A DNA stretch of 28,231 bases from JBHELG01 sp046263195. GTDB taxonomy: Bacteria; Actinomycetota; Nitriliruptoria; Nitriliruptorales; JAHWKO01. Under the pieces are notes generated by a model. It ran no database searches, was not told the DNA's origin, and saw nothing but the letters and a program-made list of their open reading frames with translations. A program made the position numbers and the translations under genes. The stretch's first letter is position 1. Each line of letters begins with the position of its first letter. Below are positions 7,575 to 14,961 of this stretch, piece by piece. Location: positions 1 through 28,231 of the forward strand of contig JBHELG010000041.1 in NCBI GenBank assembly GCA_046263195.1. The letters run 5' to 3'.

Positions 7575-8582
7575 TCACGCGGCTTTCGGCGTGCTGGTGA
7601 CACGCAACCGAGCCGATGCGCTCGATGCCACCGACTCGACCGGCTCTCCAAGGATGACCCGTCCGTTCCACTGCGCCAACCGAGTGGTTGTAACCGCCTC
7701 CCCGAACGGCGCCAATGCGTCGAGAACCTCAGGGCGGGAAGCACGCAATTCGACCGTGACAACCGGAGCGACGACGAAGGCGGGGAACGCTTTCAGGTCA
7801 TCCTGCACGGGCTGAAGGCCTGCGACCCAGGCCTGGCCGTCCGTGGCGGTGACGAGCCCGGCGGAGCACTCACCCCGTTCGACCCTGCCAACCGTATCGG
7901 CCGGGGAAACCCGCAGCACTTGCCGTACGAGGATGTCGTCCCGTAGGGAGTAGATGCGCGCCAGGGTCTCCAGACCGTCGGGGCGCTCGGCGAACTCCGG
8001 GTCGACACACAGCCGGGCATCCGGATCGTCATTCGCGTAGCTGGCGAGTTGGGACAGCGTCTGAAGCCTCGCCATCCTCGCCGGGGGCCCAGCCACGACG
8101 AACGCGAAGGTCGCGTTTGCCTGCGTCGGCGGCAACCAGACCAACCCGTTTTCCTCATCAGCCCGCTTCACCCGCTCGAAGGAGTTCCGCACATCACCTT
8201 CTGCGCTCGACCAACCGTATTCGTCGATCCCCACGGCCCCGGTGTAGCTCGGCAGCACGTCCACACCTCTGAGCTCAAGTGCCTGCCGAGCGTCGCGGCT
8301 GTGGCCGAATGCGACAACCTCGGCTGGTACGTCGTTGGCCTCGAGCAGTTTCGCCAAAATGTTCGCTAGCAGCGTTGCTTCCCGTTCGGGGCCCGTGCCG
8401 ATGCGTACCGGCTCCCTTCCGGTTTGCGCCACACCTTGCGGCAGGCCGCATGCCACGACCATGAGGACGGCAAGGACAAGGATCGGGAGCCGGCGCACGC
8501 GCAATTTGCGGCGCAAAGTCCCGCTCCCGCTCCGAGACCGCCCTACCACCCTCATCCCTCGTCCGCGACGCACGGACCACAC
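7575..8582 (-). CDS. Glycine betaine/osmoprotectant-type ABC transporter substrate-binding lipoprotein (OpuAC-like)
   Basis: Up to 335 residues. A basic N terminus is followed by a hydrophobic stretch ILVLAVLMVVAC, whose cysteine (residue 45) forms a lipobox. The mature part begins VRIGTGPEREATLLANILAKLLE, and contains GVDVLPSYTGAVGIDEYGW, the signature of the OpuAC/ProX family that binds quaternary ammonium compounds or similar osmoprotectants outside the membrane. The C-terminal lobe has SRPEVLDALAPF. No permease or ATPase gene is adjacent, so it is an orphan binding protein in this window. The GTG start at 8582 and an ATG at 8555 are both possible; the latter gives a more usual signal peptide length. 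Substrate is inferred only from family. Aromatic cage residues cannot be assigned reliably by eye. Confidence 0.78.
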   Translation of the reverse strand: MWSVRRGRGMRVVGRSRSGSGTLRRKLRVRRLPILVLAVLMVVACGLPQGVAQTGREPVRIGTGPEREATLLANILAKLLEANDVPAEVVAFGHSRDARQALELRGVDVLPSYTGAVGIDEYGWSSAEGDVRNSFERVKRADEENGLVWLPPTQANATFAFVVAGPPARMARLQTLSQLASYANDDPDARLCVDPEFAERPDGLETLARIYSLRDDILVRQVLRVSPADTVGRVERGECSAGLVTATDGQAWVAGLQPVQDDLKAFPAFVVAPVVTVELRASRPEVLDALAPFGEAVTTTRLAQWNGRVILGEPVESVASSASARLRVTSTPKAA

Positions 8583-8612
8583 GGTCCTCGCCTCAGACTG
8601 CCCCCACTTCGA

Positions 8613-8771
8613 TCACTGCGCGTCGTCGGCGAGCGCATGATCGAGCAGGTCAACAGCCCGGCGGGCTGCTGCGTCGAGCGGACGCTGCTCGAGGGCGGCG
8701 AGGCAGCGTGCCAGCGAGAGCGCACTCGTGGCCACCTGCTGGGCGAGCGCCCCGTCGTCGAGCTGGTTCAG
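8613..8771 (-). CDS. Possible small protein overlapping the stop of the upstream gene (CTG or GTG start)
   Basis: A 52-codon frame begins with CTG overlapping the preceding gene's TGA as CTGA, the same 4-base geometry used by several real gene pairs in this window. It has an AGGA motif seven bases upstream. The predicted product starts LNQLDDGALAQQ and is alanine/leucine-rich, helical and acidic, ending LADDAQ. Roughly four fifths of its third codon positions are G or C, as expected for coding DNA here. CTG starts are rare, and the only canonical start is an internal GTG that leaves 40 residues. No family is recognised. It may be a real small protein or a remnant. Confidence 0.35.
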   Translation of the reverse strand: MNQLDDGALAQQVATSALSLARCLAALEQRPLDAAARRAVDLLDHALADDAQ

Positions 8772-8989
8772 CCGGTCCTCGTGTGAAGCAGCCCCTGGGC
8801 CCGCTGAGCACGTTCCCGATCGTCGCGTTGCACGTCGTGGAAGAACTGGACGAGTTCGTCGTCGCCTTCCTCCTCAGCGTCGCGGATGTACTGGTCGTAG
8901 ACCTGGCCACCCTCGAGTGCGTGGTAGAGCACGCTGACGAGGTCGTAGATCGGATCCGGCGTTTTCGTGGCTTCCTCTGCCTGTGACAT
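8768..8989 (-). CDS. Small acidic helical protein (ferritin-like hypothetical)
   Basis: A 73-residue protein from ATG at 8989, preceded by AGGGGAGA. The sequence DPIYDLVSVLYHALEGGQVYDQYIRDAEEEGDD... reads as two long amphipathic helices with many Glu/Asp and a central FFHDVQRDDRERAQ. This helix pattern resembles small ferritin-like or rubrerythrin-like hypothetical proteins, but I cannot see a clear ExxH metal motif, so iron binding is not claimed. The frame extends upstream to 9070, but that part is basic and unlike the rest. Its stop overlaps a possible 52-codon frame downstream. A perfect inverted repeat lies 51-67 bases upstream of the start. Confidence 0.7.
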   Translation of the reverse strand: MSQAEEATKTPDPIYDLVSVLYHALEGGQVYDQYIRDAEEEGDDELVQFFHDVQRDDRERAQRAQGLLHTRTG

Positions 8990-9039
8990 GAGTCTCCCCT
9001 GCCGTCGTACCTGCGCACACCTGGTCCTGACACGCCTCT

Positions 9040-9056
9040 CCGCGGTCCGACCGCGG
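9040..9056. repeat. Perfect inverted repeat CCGCGGT-CCG-ACCGCGG
   Basis: Seven-base arms around a three-base loop, located about 50 bases upstream of the small acidic protein's ATG on the minus strand. It could be an operator or a hairpin in the 5' leader. There is no T-run, so it is not a standard terminator. Confidence 0.5.
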
Positions 9057-9147
9057 TCTCGTCCAGGCACCGCGGGCTATTGTGGGGACTACTTTCGCAT
9101 TCTCCGCCGACGGGGCTCGGACAAAGGGGAATCCACATCAGCCCGTG

Positions 9148-9711
9148 TCACACGGCGCCCTCGAGTTTCAACAGCCGAACTTTCAGCTCCGGCCCTCCGG
9201 CGTATCCGCCGATCCCCCCTGCGGCCGGTACGACGCGGTGGCAGGGCACGACGATCGGCACCGGGTTGCAGGCGAGCGCTCTGCCCGTAGCCCGGGCCGC
9301 GCGAGGGTTTCCGGCCGCGGCCGCCAACTTCGAGTAGCTGGTCACCTCCCCGTAGGGAATCCGAGTGGCCGCCTCGAGCACCCTGCGCGTGAACCCGACC
9401 GTAGTCCGCCAGTCGATGGCAAGCGCGAAGTCCCGTCGAAGGCCCCTGAAATACTCGTCAATCTCCCGGCTCGCCTCGTCGAGTCTTCGTCGCACGTCGA
9501 CGCGTCCTCGTGCCACGCTCGCCGGAAGCTGCTCGATGACCTCGGCGGGGAGAGCGAGGCGAACGAGTCCCCGCTCACTGACGGCAAGCAGGAGGGGACC
9601 GAGGGGTGAGTCGAGGGTCCGGTAGGCGAGGGCCGTATCCCTGGGCAGGGGCGCACGGATCTCCCCTGCGGATGTCGCTGGCTCCACCGGGGAGGTCGTC
9701 AGGGAGTGCAC
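9148..9711 (-). CDS. ogt: Methylated-DNA--protein-cysteine S-methyltransferase
   Basis: A 187-residue suicide DNA-repair protein that transfers O6-methyl/alkyl groups from guanine to its own cysteine. The active-site motif IVVPCHRVV places the acceptor at Cys157. The DNA-binding helix region RIPYGEVTSYSKLAAAAGNPRAARATGRALACNP and the C-terminal GGYAGGPELKVRLLKLE are typical of Ogt/MGMT; the N-terminal domain (about 25-100) is the usual less conserved ribonuclease-H-like lobe. The GTG start has AGGAGG eight bases upstream. It begins four bases after the stop of the ThiE-like gene and is the last gene of a tight four-gene minus-strand unit. No Ada-type regulatory domain is present. Confidence 0.93.
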   Translation of the reverse strand: MHSLTTSPVEPATSAGEIRAPLPRDTALAYRTLDSPLGPLLLAVSERGLVRLALPAEVIEQLPASVARGRVDVRRRLDEASREIDEYFRGLRRDFALAIDWRTTVGFTRRVLEAATRIPYGEVTSYSKLAAAAGNPRAARATGRALACNPVPIVVPCHRVVPAAGGIGGYAGGPELKVRLLKLEGAV

Positions 9712-9715
9712 TGCA

Positions 9716-10360
9716 CTAGCCTCCTGCCCTCCGGGCGAGGGCTCGCCTCAGATCCCAGCACACGCCTTCCGGGTCCTCGGCGGTGGCGAGACAACTGTCC
9801 GCGACGATCCGCCGTGCGCCGGCATCGAGTGCTGCATCGACCGTGTCCGTTCCCACGCTACCCGACAGGAACCAGGGGTGGCTTGCGCGCTTGGACGCGT
9901 AATGCCCGACAGCTTTGTCCGAGACAGGCTCGACGACGAGGTAGTCGACGTCTTCGTCGGCGGCCGCGTCGATGTCCGCGGGAGTGCGTACCGTGCGCCC
10001 GACCAGGAGATCGGGCCCCACCACACGACGGGCGTGGTCGGGGTCGACGTCGACCAGGCCCACATGGACGCCGTCGGCGCCGACCTGCACAGCAAGGCCG
10101 GGCAAGCGGTCGACGATGAAAAGGCCCCCAGCCCGGTCGCAAGCGCGTCGGAACGTGTCCGCCGCCGCACGCAACTCATCTTCGGTCGCGGTGTCGTCGC
10201 GTAGTCGGCAGATGTCGACGCTGCCCGCGAACAGGGAGGCGAGGAAGGCCTCCAGGTCACCTTCCGCCCGTCGGGTAGTCACAACCGCTTGGAGGCGAGC
10301 GTCCGCGAGACGTGCCTGCCGGCGCTCCCCAAGGGGCGAGAGGCTCGGAAACAGCGTCAT
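9716..10360 (-). CDS. ThiE-fold protein, divergent thiamine-phosphate synthase homologue
   Basis: A 214-residue TIM-barrel protein of ThiE/TenI type: AVVTTRRAEGDLEAFL at the N terminus, VDICRLRD, GADGVHVGLVDVD, GPDLLVGRTVRTPADI, DYLVVEPVSDKAV, and GARRIVADSCLATAEDPEG near the end. In true ThiE the barrel carries FREK, ND(D), GQED, a PTxTK pyrophosphate loop and GIGG. Here these read LRD, DR, GLVD, SDKAVG and SGSV, so most catalytic residues are changed. It may be inactive as a thiamine-phosphate synthase or may have another substrate. Its ATG overlaps the stop of the upstream membrane protein gene as ATGA, and ogt follows after four bases. No other thiamine gene is in the window. Confidence 0.72.
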   Translation of the reverse strand: MTLFPSLSPLGERRQARLADARLQAVVTTRRAEGDLEAFLASLFAGSVDICRLRDDTATEDELRAAADTFRRACDRAGGLFIVDRLPGLAVQVGADGVHVGLVDVDPDHARRVVGPDLLVGRTVRTPADIDAAADEDVDYLVVEPVSDKAVGHYASKRASHPWFLSGSVGTDTVDAALDAGARRIVADSCLATAEDPEGVCWDLRRALARRAGG

Positions 10361-10761
10361 GGCGGTCCGTCCCGGCCTTGGCCACGTTCTTCGCGCAAGC
10401 GAGTGCGGACTTGTGGTGGCAGAAGCCCGACATCGCCGCCGGCGAGCCGCTCGCGGCGTTCGCCTGCCCGCAGCATGCCACCCAGGGCGGAGAGCGCAAC
10501 GGTCCCGATGACGGAAGCGAGGAGTCCAAGGGCGGCAACTCCGGCCCACAGGGCTCCTGCCCCCGCCGCGCCCCGGGGCAGCGTCGCCACCGCGGCTCCC
10601 AGAACACCAAGACCAGCCCACGTGAGCGCGAGCAGCCACAGCCGGCGGGCCAGGCGACGCCAGTCCACGAGGCCGTGCCCGCCTTCCGGGGCGTCGACCT
10701 CAGCATCCCCAGCGGTCACGGCCCCACCTCTGCGATGGTGCGTCCGGTCGTGCTCCCCCAT
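10357..10761 (-). CDS. Small two-helix membrane protein of unknown function
   Basis: About 134 residues from ATG at 10761, which has AAGGA eight bases upstream; an alternative TTG at 10776 would overlap the preceding stop as TTGA. A polar His/Gly-rich N terminus precedes two transmembrane helices, LWLLALTWAGLGVLGAAVATL and GALWAGVAALGLLASVIGTVAL, followed by a basic C-terminal tail with RERLAGGD and RTRLREERG. No family is recognised. Its stop overlaps the ThiE-like start by four bases, so it belongs to the same transcript as the ThiE-like and ogt genes. Nothing in it suggests enzymatic motifs. Confidence 0.6.
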   Translation of the reverse strand: MGEHDRTHHRRGGAVTAGDAEVDAPEGGHGLVDWRRLARRLWLLALTWAGLGVLGAAVATLPRGAAGAGALWAGVAALGLLASVIGTVALSALGGMLRAGERRERLAGGDVGLLPPQVRTRLREERGQGRDGPP

Positions 10762-10772
10762 CCTCGCATCCT

Positions 10773-11111
10773 TCAAAGGGCCGGGTCGGCCAGGTCGAAC
10801 CGAAGCCGGCGCAGGGTGCGGGCGATCTCCCTCTCCACCGCCTCAGGGTCAGACGGCAGACGCACGTCCGCTCGCGGGTAGAGCTCCTGGAAGGTCGTCT
10901 CACCCGCCCCGATCTGCATGCCTCGCTCGAGCATGAACTCACCGAGCGCACAAGCCCACGTCAGCAACACCTCGTTCCCGAAATCGTGGAGGGTGAATGC
11001 GAGGAAGCGGTTCAGTTCGAGCGTCCACACTCGTCCGCCCCGTCGGCTGGAGCCTTGGTCGACGAACCCCAGGGCCTCCATAGCGGCTTCGAACGTCTCC
11101 ATCTGCGCCAT
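10773..11111 (-). CDS. Conserved-looking hypothetical protein, 112 aa
   Basis: A 112-residue soluble protein from ATG at 11111, chosen because GGAGGT lies four bases upstream. The frame stays open 90 bases further, but that part is basic and unlike a protein start. The sequence shows alternating strands and helices: METFEAAMEALGF, RVWTLELNRFLAFTLHDF, EVLLTWACALGEFMLER, TFQELYPRADVRLPSDPEAVEREIARTLRRLRFDLAD. The pattern (RFLAFTLHDFGNEVLLTW) looks like a small alpha/beta domain, but I recognise no family. It heads the four-gene unit ending in ogt, whose members overlap or nearly touch. Confidence 0.6.
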   Translation of the reverse strand: MAQMETFEAAMEALGFVDQGSSRRGGRVWTLELNRFLAFTLHDFGNEVLLTWACALGEFMLERGMQIGAGETTFQELYPRADVRLPSDPEAVEREIARTLRRLRFDLADPAL

Positions 11112-11169
11112 GCGTACCTCCAAGATCGCAACGCGGAGCGAGAGCGATCGAATGCCAGCTGGTGGCAGC

Positions 11170-11186
11170 CGGCCCCGAAGGGGCCG
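11170..11186. repeat. GC-rich hairpin CGGCCCC-GAA-GGGGCCG
   Basis: A perfect seven-base stem with a three-base loop in the 108-base divergent region between the ogt-unit and the coiled-coil gene. Read on the minus strand the loop is TTC. Its position, 60-75 bases upstream of the minus-strand start, would put it in the 5' leader or at the promoter of that unit. There is no T-run. Confidence 0.45.
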
Positions 11187-11219
11187 GGCCGGGTGGGCCA
11201 ATCCTAGAAGCGGGGGCCG

Positions 11220-11708
11220 ATGCTTGCTCTGAAGGAAGGTCGGCGGCAGGGTGCGGGCATGAGCCTTATTCTGCCGCTCGCGCTCATCGCCGCGCTTCTC
11301 GGAGTGTGCTCATCGCCTGACACGAAGCAGCTGCAGGACGAACTGCGGGCACAAGGCGCCGTTCAAGCCGAGCTCCAGACCCGTCTCGACGAGTTCGAGG
11401 CTCAGCTCTCCCGGTCCAGTGAGGCGAACGTGCCGACACGCCTCGTCACCGCGGAGCAGCAGCTCGCTGACCTCGACCGGCGTCTCGTCGAACTCGACTC
11501 GCGCCTCCAGGCGCAAGACGAGGCCCAAGACGAGGCCCAAGAGGCAGCTGCGTCAGAGCTCCGCGGGGCTGTGTCGGAGCTGCGTCGGGCGATTCAGGAG
11601 CTGAACCCGAAGGTCAGCGGACTCCAGCGAGCGGTCGGTGACCTCACCTCCCGGCTCAACCTGCTCGAGCAGCGCTTCGCCAACCACACGCGGCACCCCC
11701 CCGGCTGA
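11220..11708 (+). CDS. Exported coiled-coil protein (possible lipoprotein)
   Basis: A 162-residue protein. The N terminus has basic residues (K5, R8, R9) then a hydrophobic stretch LILPLALIAALLGVC, a plausible signal segment. C30 would be a lipid-attachment site, but the preceding Val is unusual for a lipobox, so anchoring is uncertain. The rest (residues 35-155) is heptad-patterned coiled coil rich in Leu, Gln, Glu and Arg, with a short duplication DEAQDEAQEAA. A shorter start at ATG 11259 would remove the basic residues. It lies 43 bases upstream of the PASTA kinase gene on the same strand, so it may be co-expressed with it; no enzymatic function is suggested. Confidence 0.65.
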   Translation: MLALKEGRRQGAGMSLILPLALIAALLGVCSSPDTKQLQDELRAQGAVQAELQTRLDEFEAQLSRSSEANVPTRLVTAEQQLADLDRRLVELDSRLQAQDEAQDEAQEAAASELRGAVSELRRAIQELNPKVSGLQRAVGDLTSRLNLLEQRFANHTRHPPG

Positions 11709-11751
11709 AGCGGGAAGCGGCTGGCGTAACTCTCGTACGGTGTGCCCTACC

Positions 11752-13686
11752 ATGCGCCCCGTGTCCGAAGCCTCTCCGAGGACCGCCTCACTGCTTGGCG
11801 GTCGCTACCGATTGCTGCGCGAGATCGCCCGCGGCGGCATGGCCACGGTATTCCAGGCGCTCGACGAGGTGCTCGAACGCGACGTCGCCATGAAGTTGCT
11901 TCACCCGCATCTGGCCGCCGACCCGACGTTCCTCGACCGCTTCCTGCGGGAGGCCCGCGCCGCAGCCGCTCTGTCGCATCCGAACGCTGTTTCCGTGTAC
12001 GACTGGGGCGAGGACGAGGGCGGTCAGGCGTACCTCGTGATGGAATTCGTTGACGGGCCCAGTCTGCGTGATGTGCTGCGCAGCCGTAAGCGCCTGACGC
12101 CGGGCGAAGCGGCCGCGGTGCTCGTCCCTGCCGCAGCCGGAGTCGCCGCGGCGCATGCGCGGGGCCTCGTGCACCGTGACGTCAAGCCGGAAAACATTCT
12201 CATCTCGCGGGACGGGACCGTGAAGGTAACCGACTTCGGGCTCGCCCGGGCGGCGGCCGCGACCACCCACACCTTCGCTCCTGGGGCCATCGTCGGGTCG
12301 CCCCACTATCTTGCGCCCGAATCCGTACGTGACGAGCCGTCGGATGGCCGCACCGACGTCTACGCGCTCGGAGTGGTCCTCTACGAGTGCCTCGTAGGCC
12401 GCCCCCCCTTCGAAGCTGAAACGCCCGTCGCCACCGCCCTGCGCCACACCACGGAGGCGGTCCCCCCGCCCTCGGCGGAGGTCGACGTGCCCGCCGAACT
12501 CGACGAGGTCGTGACCCGGGCGACCGCGCCCGGACCTGGCAGCCGCCATCCTGACGCGGCCGCGTTCCGGGCGGCGCTCGAGACCGCAGCATCGCCTGGT
12601 GAGCTGCCGGTCGGGAGACACGATCAGGACCGAGGCACCCTCGTGATCCCCCCGGAGACCCTCGACACACTCGTGCCGGCGGCGCGCACTCCTGAGCCCC
12701 CCACACGCCCCCCCGAGGAGCTACCCCCCCCGGTCGAAGCGCCGCGGGCAGCGACAAGGGCGGGAGGGCCGCGCCCCCACCGACGCCACCTGCTCATCGC
12801 CGTCCTCATAGGGCTCGTGCTGCTCCTCGGCGGTTTCTACCTCGCCTGGGACAAGATCATCGCCCCGGTGACGGCCATTCCGGCGGTCGTTGGACAGCCT
12901 CGGGGGCAGGCCGAAGCGACCCTGCGTGGGGCGGGCTTCGAGCCGGTCGTCGCCGATGAGCGGGAGTTTTCCCTGGACGTGCGTGTCGACCATGTCATCC
13001 GTCAGGTCCCGATGGGTTCGGCACGGGTCGGCACCACCGTGACCCTCACCCTGTCCGCCGGCCCCCGCCCCGTCATGGGGGGTGTGCCGGATATCGTCGG
13101 CAGACCGGAGGAGCAAGCGAAAGCCATACTGCAGGGTGCGGGGCTCGTAGCCAGCAGCGAATACGACTACGACGAGAAGGTGGGCAAGGGGCTCGTCGTC
13201 CGGACCGATCCGCCGGCGGGGGCTCCCATCTCCGAAGGGCAGCCGGTCACGGTTGTGGTGAGCAGGGGCCGCAGGCCCATCGATGTTCCCAGGGTCGTCG
13301 GCTTGACGGTCGACGACGCCGCTGCCCGGCTGTCTGCGCTCGGTTTGAAAGCGACCGTGGCGGCGGAGGTCTTCCATGACACCGCCCCGCCGGGGGTTGT
13401 CGTTTCGCAGGCTCCCGATCCGGGGGCGAACCTCTACCGGGGCGACGTCGTGCGGTTGAACGTCTCCAAGGGCCCGGAAACGTTCCCCATGCCTGACGTC
13501 CGGGAGCGCCCGCGCGAGGAGGCCACGAGCACGCTGGAACGGCTCGGTCTCGTTGTAACAGTCGAGGAGGTCAGAGGCTTCTTCCGCCCCAGGGACGTCG
13601 TCGCCGACCAGGAGCCAAAGCCCGGGACGAGCGTGCGTCGCGGTGAGCGTGTCACGCTTTACGTCTGGATCGGCCCCTTCGACTAG
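11752..13686 (+). CDS. pknB: PknB-type serine/threonine protein kinase with four PASTA domains
   Basis: A 644-residue transmembrane receptor kinase. The kinase domain (about 14-280) has the glycine loop ARGGMATVF (26-34), catalytic Lys48 in VAMKLL, HRDVKPEN with Asp143, DFGLA (161-165) and APE (188-190). A Pro-rich juxtamembrane segment follows. One transmembrane helix (about 347-366) leads to four PASTA repeats, each opening with a P-x-V/I-V-G or similar motif (IPAVVG, VPDIVG, VPRVVG, MPDVRE). PASTA repeats bind peptidoglycan fragments outside the cell, so the kinase likely senses cell-wall state. ATG at 11752 is chosen; GTG at 11761 is possible. The cell-division neighbours common for pknB (pbpA, rodA, phosphatase) are absent. 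Its stop overlaps that of the opposing gene as CTAG. Confidence 0.93.
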   Translation: MRPVSEASPRTASLLGGRYRLLREIARGGMATVFQALDEVLERDVAMKLLHPHLAADPTFLDRFLREARAAAALSHPNAVSVYDWGEDEGGQAYLVMEFVDGPSLRDVLRSRKRLTPGEAAAVLVPAAAGVAAAHARGLVHRDVKPENILISRDGTVKVTDFGLARAAAATTHTFAPGAIVGSPHYLAPESVRDEPSDGRTDVYALGVVLYECLVGRPPFEAETPVATALRHTTEAVPPPSAEVDVPAELDEVVTRATAPGPGSRHPDAAAFRAALETAASPGELPVGRHDQDRGTLVIPPETLDTLVPAARTPEPPTRPPEELPPPVEAPRAATRAGGPRPHRRHLLIAVLIGLVLLLGGFYLAWDKIIAPVTAIPAVVGQPRGQAEATLRGAGFEPVVADEREFSLDVRVDHVIRQVPMGSARVGTTVTLTLSAGPRPVMGGVPDIVGRPEEQAKAILQGAGLVASSEYDYDEKVGKGLVVRTDPPAGAPISEGQPVTVVVSRGRRPIDVPRVVGLTVDDAAARLSALGLKATVAAEVFHDTAPPGVVVSQAPDPGANLYRGDVVRLNVSKGPETFPMPDVRERPREEATSTLERLGLVVTVEEVRGFFRPRDVVADQEPKPGTSVRRGERVTLYVWIGPFD

Positions 13687-14711
13687 TCACTGTCAGCCCT
13701 TCGACCAGCTGTCCCCGGCGCCGAGGTGGCGACTTCCCGATGATCACCTCGAGCTACCCAGCCGAACACGACGACCTCGCTGATGGCCAGGTCCTCGTAG
13801 TGGAGGCCGGGGTAGGCGGAGACCACCTCGAGCACGAGCGTGCGGGTCAGGGCCGGGACAGGCAGATCGACGGCCTGCTCGCCCATGCGGTCGAGCAGCA
13901 CGAGGTCGTAGAGGGAGCCGTCGTCGAAACGGGCCCGCAGCGTCGCCGCACGCGCATTGTCGAAGAAGGTGGCTTGATCCTTCTGATAGCCGTTGCGAAT
14001 CACGAGCCGGGCGACCCATGCTGGCTCTGCGAGACGGATGGTGAGCGCCTCCCCCTCCCCTCGGCCGGGCTCAGCGCCCTCGTTCCAGGCTGTCTGGGGG
14101 TTGCCGTCGTCCACTAGCTCAGCCAGATAGTGGATGGAGCCCCGGGGCGCGAGGGTGGACGTTGCGCTCACCTCCGCCACTTCCAGCACTCCGGGGGAGT
14201 CGGGGTAGATCTCCCGGTCGAAGCTGGGCCGGGCCTCCGCCGGCTCCTCCGCACGGATCCGCAGCCACACCATCCCCATGGCGGTCCCGACGATGGCGCT
14301 GATCGTCACGATCACAAGGACGAGCTTCCAGCGCAGAGGAGGGGGTGGTACGACCTCGGCGATCCCCGGGGGCACTCCCACACCCCCGGGTGGCCCATGG
14401 ATCACGGCCTGCGTGGAGGGTGCAGCTACGCCGGAGAGGCCAGCTCCGCAGCGGCCGCACGCCACCCTCCGGGGACCGTTCGGGGCGCCGCACCTTGTAC
14501 AGGTTCGGAGTCGGGACTCCGGCGCTTCCCCGGTCTGGTGCACCTGGGCGGTCGTGGTCCTCTCCGCGCCACCGCCTTGCGGGGACCGACCGGACAGCTG
14601 ACGCAGGGGCTGCGAACTTGCCCGCTCGCGGACCTCGCGCAGACCCGTGCCGCAGAAGGGACAGAAGTTCGCGTCTTCCGCGATGGATGCGGCGCAGGAC
14701 GGGCAGTTCAC
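13683..14711 (-). CDS. Double zinc-ribbon membrane protein with discoidin-like (NADase-type glycan-binding) domain
   Basis: About 342 residues from GTG at 14711, three codons before the first zinc ribbon; an ATG at 14783 would add 24 basic residues. Two zinc ribbons, CPSC...CPFC and CTRCGAPN...CGRC, lie in the cytoplasmic N-terminal part. A Pro/Gly-rich stretch then leads to one transmembrane helix (about 127-149). The extracellular C-terminal domain (about 170-320) contains LVDDGNPQTAWNEG, ALTIRLAEPAWVARLVIRNG and ARATLRARFDDGS. This matches the discoidin-like domain called NADase-type glycan-binding, seen in many actinobacterial zinc-ribbon proteins. It likely senses or binds an envelope ligand; no enzyme domain is present. 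It is convergent with the PASTA kinase. Confidence 0.78.
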   Translation of the reverse strand: MNCPSCAASIAEDANFCPFCGTGLREVRERASSQPLRQLSGRSPQGGGAERTTTAQVHQTGEAPESRLRTCTRCGAPNGPRRVACGRCGAGLSGVAAPSTQAVIHGPPGGVGVPPGIAEVVPPPPLRWKLVLVIVTISAIVGTAMGMVWLRIRAEEPAEARPSFDREIYPDSPGVLEVAEVSATSTLAPRGSIHYLAELVDDGNPQTAWNEGAEPGRGEGEALTIRLAEPAWVARLVIRNGYQKDQATFFDNARAATLRARFDDGSLYDLVLLDRMGEQAVDLPVPALTRTLVLEVVSAYPGLHYEDLAISEVVVFGWVARGDHREVATSAPGTAGRRADSD

Positions 14712-14854
14712 GCTCTCTGGAACCCCTGCACTATGCGAACGGCGGGAGTCGACACGAGCTCGGCAGCGCTCGGCCCGCCGCATCCAGCCTAGTCAGGAAG
14801 AGGGCGACCTCCCTTCGACGGGGTGCAACCTGGCGCCGGTACGGAGGGCTCGGG

Positions 14855-14860
14855 TAAAGT
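14855..14860 (+). promoter_or_regulatory. Candidate -10 element for the aro leader transcript
   Basis: TAAAGT lies eight bases before the leader peptide ATG. If used, transcription would begin at or next to the ATG, giving a leaderless leader ORF; no ribosome binding site is seen. No good -35 is visible at normal spacing, so this is tentative. Confidence 0.4.
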
Positions 14861-14867
14861 GCCAACG

Positions 14868-14939
14868 ATGCGCAACGCTTCTGGCTACCGGTTCTGGCTC
14901 TTTGGCTTTGGCCAGCGGGGCCGGGACCGTATGCGCTGA
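14868..14939 (+). CDS. Aromatic-rich leader peptide of the DAHP synthase attenuator
   Basis: A 23-residue ORF, ATG to TGA, too short for ordinary gene calling. Its middle reads GYRFWLFGFGQ: one Tyr, three Phe and one Trp within eight residues (codons starting 14886, 14892, 14895, 14901 and 14907), all three products of the shikimate pathway. The stop is followed 22 bases later by a strong terminator and then by the first shikimate-pathway gene. This is the layout of classical ribosome-mediated attenuation, in which stalling at scarce aminoacyl-tRNA codons prevents terminator formation. The peptide itself probably has no other function. The ribosome binding site is not evident; a -10-like TAAAGT suggests a leaderless start. 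Confidence 0.75.
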   Translation: MRNASGYRFWLFGFGQRGRDRMR

Positions 14940-14961
14940 GGCGGCGCAGCCGAACGGATCC

